Source: an uncultured Lachnospiraceae bacterium
GTDB lineage: Bacteria > Bacillota > Clostridia > Lachnospirales > Lachnospiraceae
DNA length: 64,000 nucleotides
Assembly: GCA_900549665.1 (NCBI GenBank)
Contig: URPH01000003.1
Coordinates: 1-64,000, forward strand
Direction: 5' to 3'
The notes under the pieces are model-generated. The model saw only the letters and a list, made by a program, of their open reading frames with translations, was not told the DNA's origin and ran no database searches. Below, piece after piece: positions 61,989 through 64,000 of the stretch (its first letter is position 1; the number at the start of each line of letters is the position of its first letter). Made by a program: the position numbers and the translations under genes.

Positions 61989-62807
61989 TTATCGTCTTAA
62001 TTGATTGGCCTGCTGCATCATATCGTCCGATGCCTGTATGACCTTGGAATTCATTTCGTAGGCACGCTGTGCAATGATCAGATTGACCATTTCATCGGCA
62101 ACCTGTACGTTGGAGCCTTCCAGATAGCCCTGTACGATCGAACTCTTTTTGATATTCAGATTGGTCGTATATTCATTGATAGCCCCTCCGCTTGCTGCGG
62201 TTGCGCTATACAGACTGGAACTTGTCTTTTCAAGGCCGGCCGGATTTTGGAACTGATACAATCCGATAAAAATACCCAGTCCCCGCGCATTGTTGCTGGC
62301 ATCCGGATAGCAGAGCTCGCCCTTTCCGGAAATCGTCAGATTGGATGTCGTATATGTAGCCGGAACACTGATCGGCTGACCTGCCGAATTTAAAACCTGA
62401 TAGCCTTCGGATGTCGTCAGGTTTAATCCATTATTACCGATCGCCCATGTAAAGTTACCGTTTCTCGTATACTGGATATTGCCGCTTCCGTCACGCACTG
62501 CAAAAAAGCCGTCTCCGTCTATCGCAAACGCACTTGCACTGTCTGAAGCCAAAAAACTGCCCTCTGTAAAAACAGAGGTAATCGATGAATTGCGCACACC
62601 AAGTCCTACCTGGGCACTGATCGGTTTCTGATCTCCGTTGGCCGTGGTGGTCTTTGTCTGAAGTGTCTGGTATAAAAGGCTCTTAAACTCTGCACGCTCA
62701 GCCTTGTAGCCTGTTGTATTGACATTTGCCAGATTGTTGGCAATCGTATCTACATTTGTCTGTTGTGCGATCATTCCGGTTGCGCCGGACCACAAAGATC
62801 TAACCAT
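61989..62807 (-). CDS. flhP: Flagellar rod/hook-basal body protein (FlgG/FlhP-like)
   Basis: This 272-residue rod protein has the N-terminal LWSGATGMIAQQTNVDTIANNLANVNTTGYK region (heptad and ANNLANVNT motif) and the C-terminal YLEGSNVQVADEMVNLI and QAYEMNSKVIQ-type helix (AQRAYEMNSKVIQ). These are the hallmarks of FlgG. The order mreB/mbl-flhO-flhP is as in Bacillus. It is exported by the flagellar type III apparatus. Confidence 0.9.
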   Translation of the reverse strand: MVRSLWSGATGMIAQQTNVDTIANNLANVNTTGYKAERAEFKSLLYQTLQTKTTTANGDQKPISAQVGLGVRNSSITSVFTEGSFLASDSASAFAIDGDGFFAVRDGSGNIQYTRNGNFTWAIGNNGLNLTTSEGYQVLNSAGQPISVPATYTTSNLTISGKGELCYPDASNNARGLGIFIGLYQFQNPAGLEKTSSSLYSATAASGGAINEYTTNLNIKKSSIVQGYLEGSNVQVADEMVNLIIAQRAYEMNSKVIQASDDMMQQANQLRR

Positions 62808-62819
62808 ACCTTATTCCTC

Positions 62820-63593
62820 CTATACCTTTCCAAGCTGGTTGACTGCCGTATCCAGCGTCTCATCAATGGTCTGGATCACCTTTTGGTTGCTTTCATAGGT
62901 ACGGGTCGCACTGATCAGTTCAACCATTTCCTTGACAACCTGTACATTGGACGCCTCCAGATAGCCCTCAAAAATCCGGGCATTGGATGTTGTCGGTGTC
63001 GCACCGTCTATCGGCTGGTAATAATTTTCTCCGTAATGCTCCAGATAATTGTAATCTTCAAAATCCTGAAGCCCGATTCTGGCGGCTGCACGGTCATTTT
63101 GATATATGGTGCCGCTCTCATCAATTCTGGCATTCGCCAGAGGATCCAGCTTAATGCGCTTCCCGCTCTGATCCAGAACATAATCTCCGTCTTTTGTCAC
63201 AAGATACCCATCCACATTGAGTGTAAAGGAACCGTCTCTTGTATATTTGGTACTGGTTTCACCGGCTTTGTTGGTAAATTCCACACAGAAAAAACCGTCT
63301 CCCGATAATGCCAGATCATAAGTATTGTCGGTGGTCTCAAATGCTCCCTGGCTGTAATCCACATAATTTTCGCCTATTTTGACACCCAAATTCATCGTAC
63401 CGATGTATTTGGCGCGGGCAGCCGATGTCTGATCCTTGATCTTGTGTGCAAGCACCGCATCAAAGGCTTCACTGGTAGAACCCTCTTTTTTGAAACCTGT
63501 TGTGGCTGCGTTTGCCAGATTGTTGGCAATCACATCGACTTTATTTTGTTGGTTTAACATGCCGGTATAAGCAGTATATAGACCTTTTACCAT
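62820..63593 (-). CDS. flhO: Flagellar rod protein (FlgF/FlhO-like)
   Basis: This 257-residue protein has the same axial layout as its neighbour: LYTAYTGMLNQQNKVDVIAN with ANNLANAATTGFK at the N-terminus and YLEASNVQVVKEMVELIS near the C-terminus. It is the FlgF-like member of the pair. Its ATG lies immediately after the mreB/mbl stop codon. The two genes are likely ancient duplicates and co-transcribed with the cytoskeletal gene. Confidence 0.9.
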   Translation of the reverse strand: MVKGLYTAYTGMLNQQNKVDVIANNLANAATTGFKKEGSTSEAFDAVLAHKIKDQTSAARAKYIGTMNLGVKIGENYVDYSQGAFETTDNTYDLALSGDGFFCVEFTNKAGETSTKYTRDGSFTLNVDGYLVTKDGDYVLDQSGKRIKLDPLANARIDESGTIYQNDRAAARIGLQDFEDYNYLEHYGENYYQPIDGATPTTSNARIFEGYLEASNVQVVKEMVELISATRTYESNQKVIQTIDETLDTAVNQLGKV

Positions 63594-64000
63594 TTAGAAA
63601 TCCCCTTTATAATCAGCAAGAATCTCAACGTATTTACCTGTTCCGACAGCAACGCATGTCATCGGATCCTCTGCCGTCATGGTATGGATACCGGTCTTGG
63701 CTTCGATCAGATCCTCCAGTCCGCGCAGTAATGAACCGCCTCCGGTCAGGACAATTCCCCTGTCCGCGATATCCGCAGCCAGCTCCGGCGGTGTCTGCTC
63801 CAGCACGCTGTGGATGGTTTCGATGATCTGTGCTGTTGTTTCTTTTAAAGCTTCTTCTGTTTCTTCACTTGTAACCTGTACTGTCTTGGGAAGACCGGTT
63901 ACCAGATCACGGCCTCTGACATCCAGAGTATCAACCTCCGGGCGCTTGTAGGCTGTACCGATTTTGATCTTTAAATCCTCTGCTGTTCTTTCACCGATCA
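63594..64000 (-). CDS. MreB/Mbl actin-like cell-shape protein, C-terminal part
   Basis: The minus frame is open from the right edge to the stop at 63594, giving about the last 135 residues. IGERTAEDLKIKIGTA, DVRGRDLVTGLPKTVQVTS, ELAADIADRGIVLTGGGSLL and EDPMTCVAVGTGKY are typical of MreB/Mbl, which guide lateral wall synthesis. The position before flhO-flhP favours Mbl. The N-terminus lies outside the window. Confidence 0.95.
   Translation of the reverse strand, partial: IGERTAEDLKIKIGTAYKRPEVDTLDVRGRDLVTGLPKTVQVTSEETEEALKETTAQIIETIHSVLEQTPPELAADIADRGIVLTGGGSLLRGLEDLIEAKTGIHTMTAEDPMTCVAVGTGKYVEILADYKGDF

Overview
The window looks like a chromosome segment of a low-GC, flagellated Clostridia-type Firmicute, most likely Lachnospiraceae (Roseburia/Agathobacter-like; an inference from gene content, not a database match). 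The signs are an mreB/mbl-flhO-flhP flagellar cluster, cdaA-cdaR-glmM, an HPr with both His15 and Ser46, recD2-comFC-yvyF, a Spo0A-type DNA-binding domain, and a TagGH-type exporter with a TagF-like polymerase. Nearly all genes run on the minus strand. Strong Shine-Dalgarno sites allowed several starts to be moved inward.

Region 1 (1-51,000) is one very large cell-surface glycopolymer locus. The left edge cuts an IS607-like recombinase. Then come a Stealth sugar-phosphate transferase, a GT2-TagF fusion and TagGH (1-5,400); a GT-C membrane protein, an AT-rich acyltransferase, a 44-residue membrane protein and the initiating sugar-phosphate transferase (5,400-9,900); a HicAB toxin-antitoxin pair and an orphan NeuB without a SAF domain (9,900-11,600); a stand-alone Spo0A C-terminal domain and the GDP-mannose/GDP-fucose genes (11,800-16,850); an AraC regulator and a YuiD-like protein (17,000-18,500); a GtrB-like transferase with FdtA/FdtB amino-sugar genes (18,700-21,250); an Rpn-family nuclease inside 12-bp inverted repeats (21,400-22,350); a GT-C enzyme, a putative GT52 transferase, a Wzx flippase and a set of acyltransferases and GT-C enzymes, several fused (22,500-35,000); and an SDR-Gfo/Idh-DUF2304-GT2 block followed by further GT2, GT4, fucosyltransferase-like, GT-C and DUF2142 genes (35,000-51,000).

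Region 2 (51,000-64,000) is conserved core: leuA, an HPr gene, glmM-cdaR-cdaA with an unknown membrane protein, yvyF-comFC-recD2, then flgJ-like, flhP, flhO and mreB/mbl, cut by the right edge.

As a working model, WbaP-like and GtrB-like enzymes load sugars on undecaprenyl phosphate, cytosolic GTs extend repeat units, Wzx or TagGH export them, and the GT-C and acyltransferase-3 proteins decorate the chain outside. GDP-mannose, GDP-fucose, dTDP-amino-sugar and nonulosonate-like precursors are each only partly encoded here (no gmd, rmlA/rmlB, neuA or neuC seen), so the rest must lie elsewhere. No tRNA, rRNA or CRISPR was seen. No gene-free stretch exceeds 300 bases; the longest are 43,327-43,580, 10,457-10,709 and 18,499-18,735, and their contents are listed.
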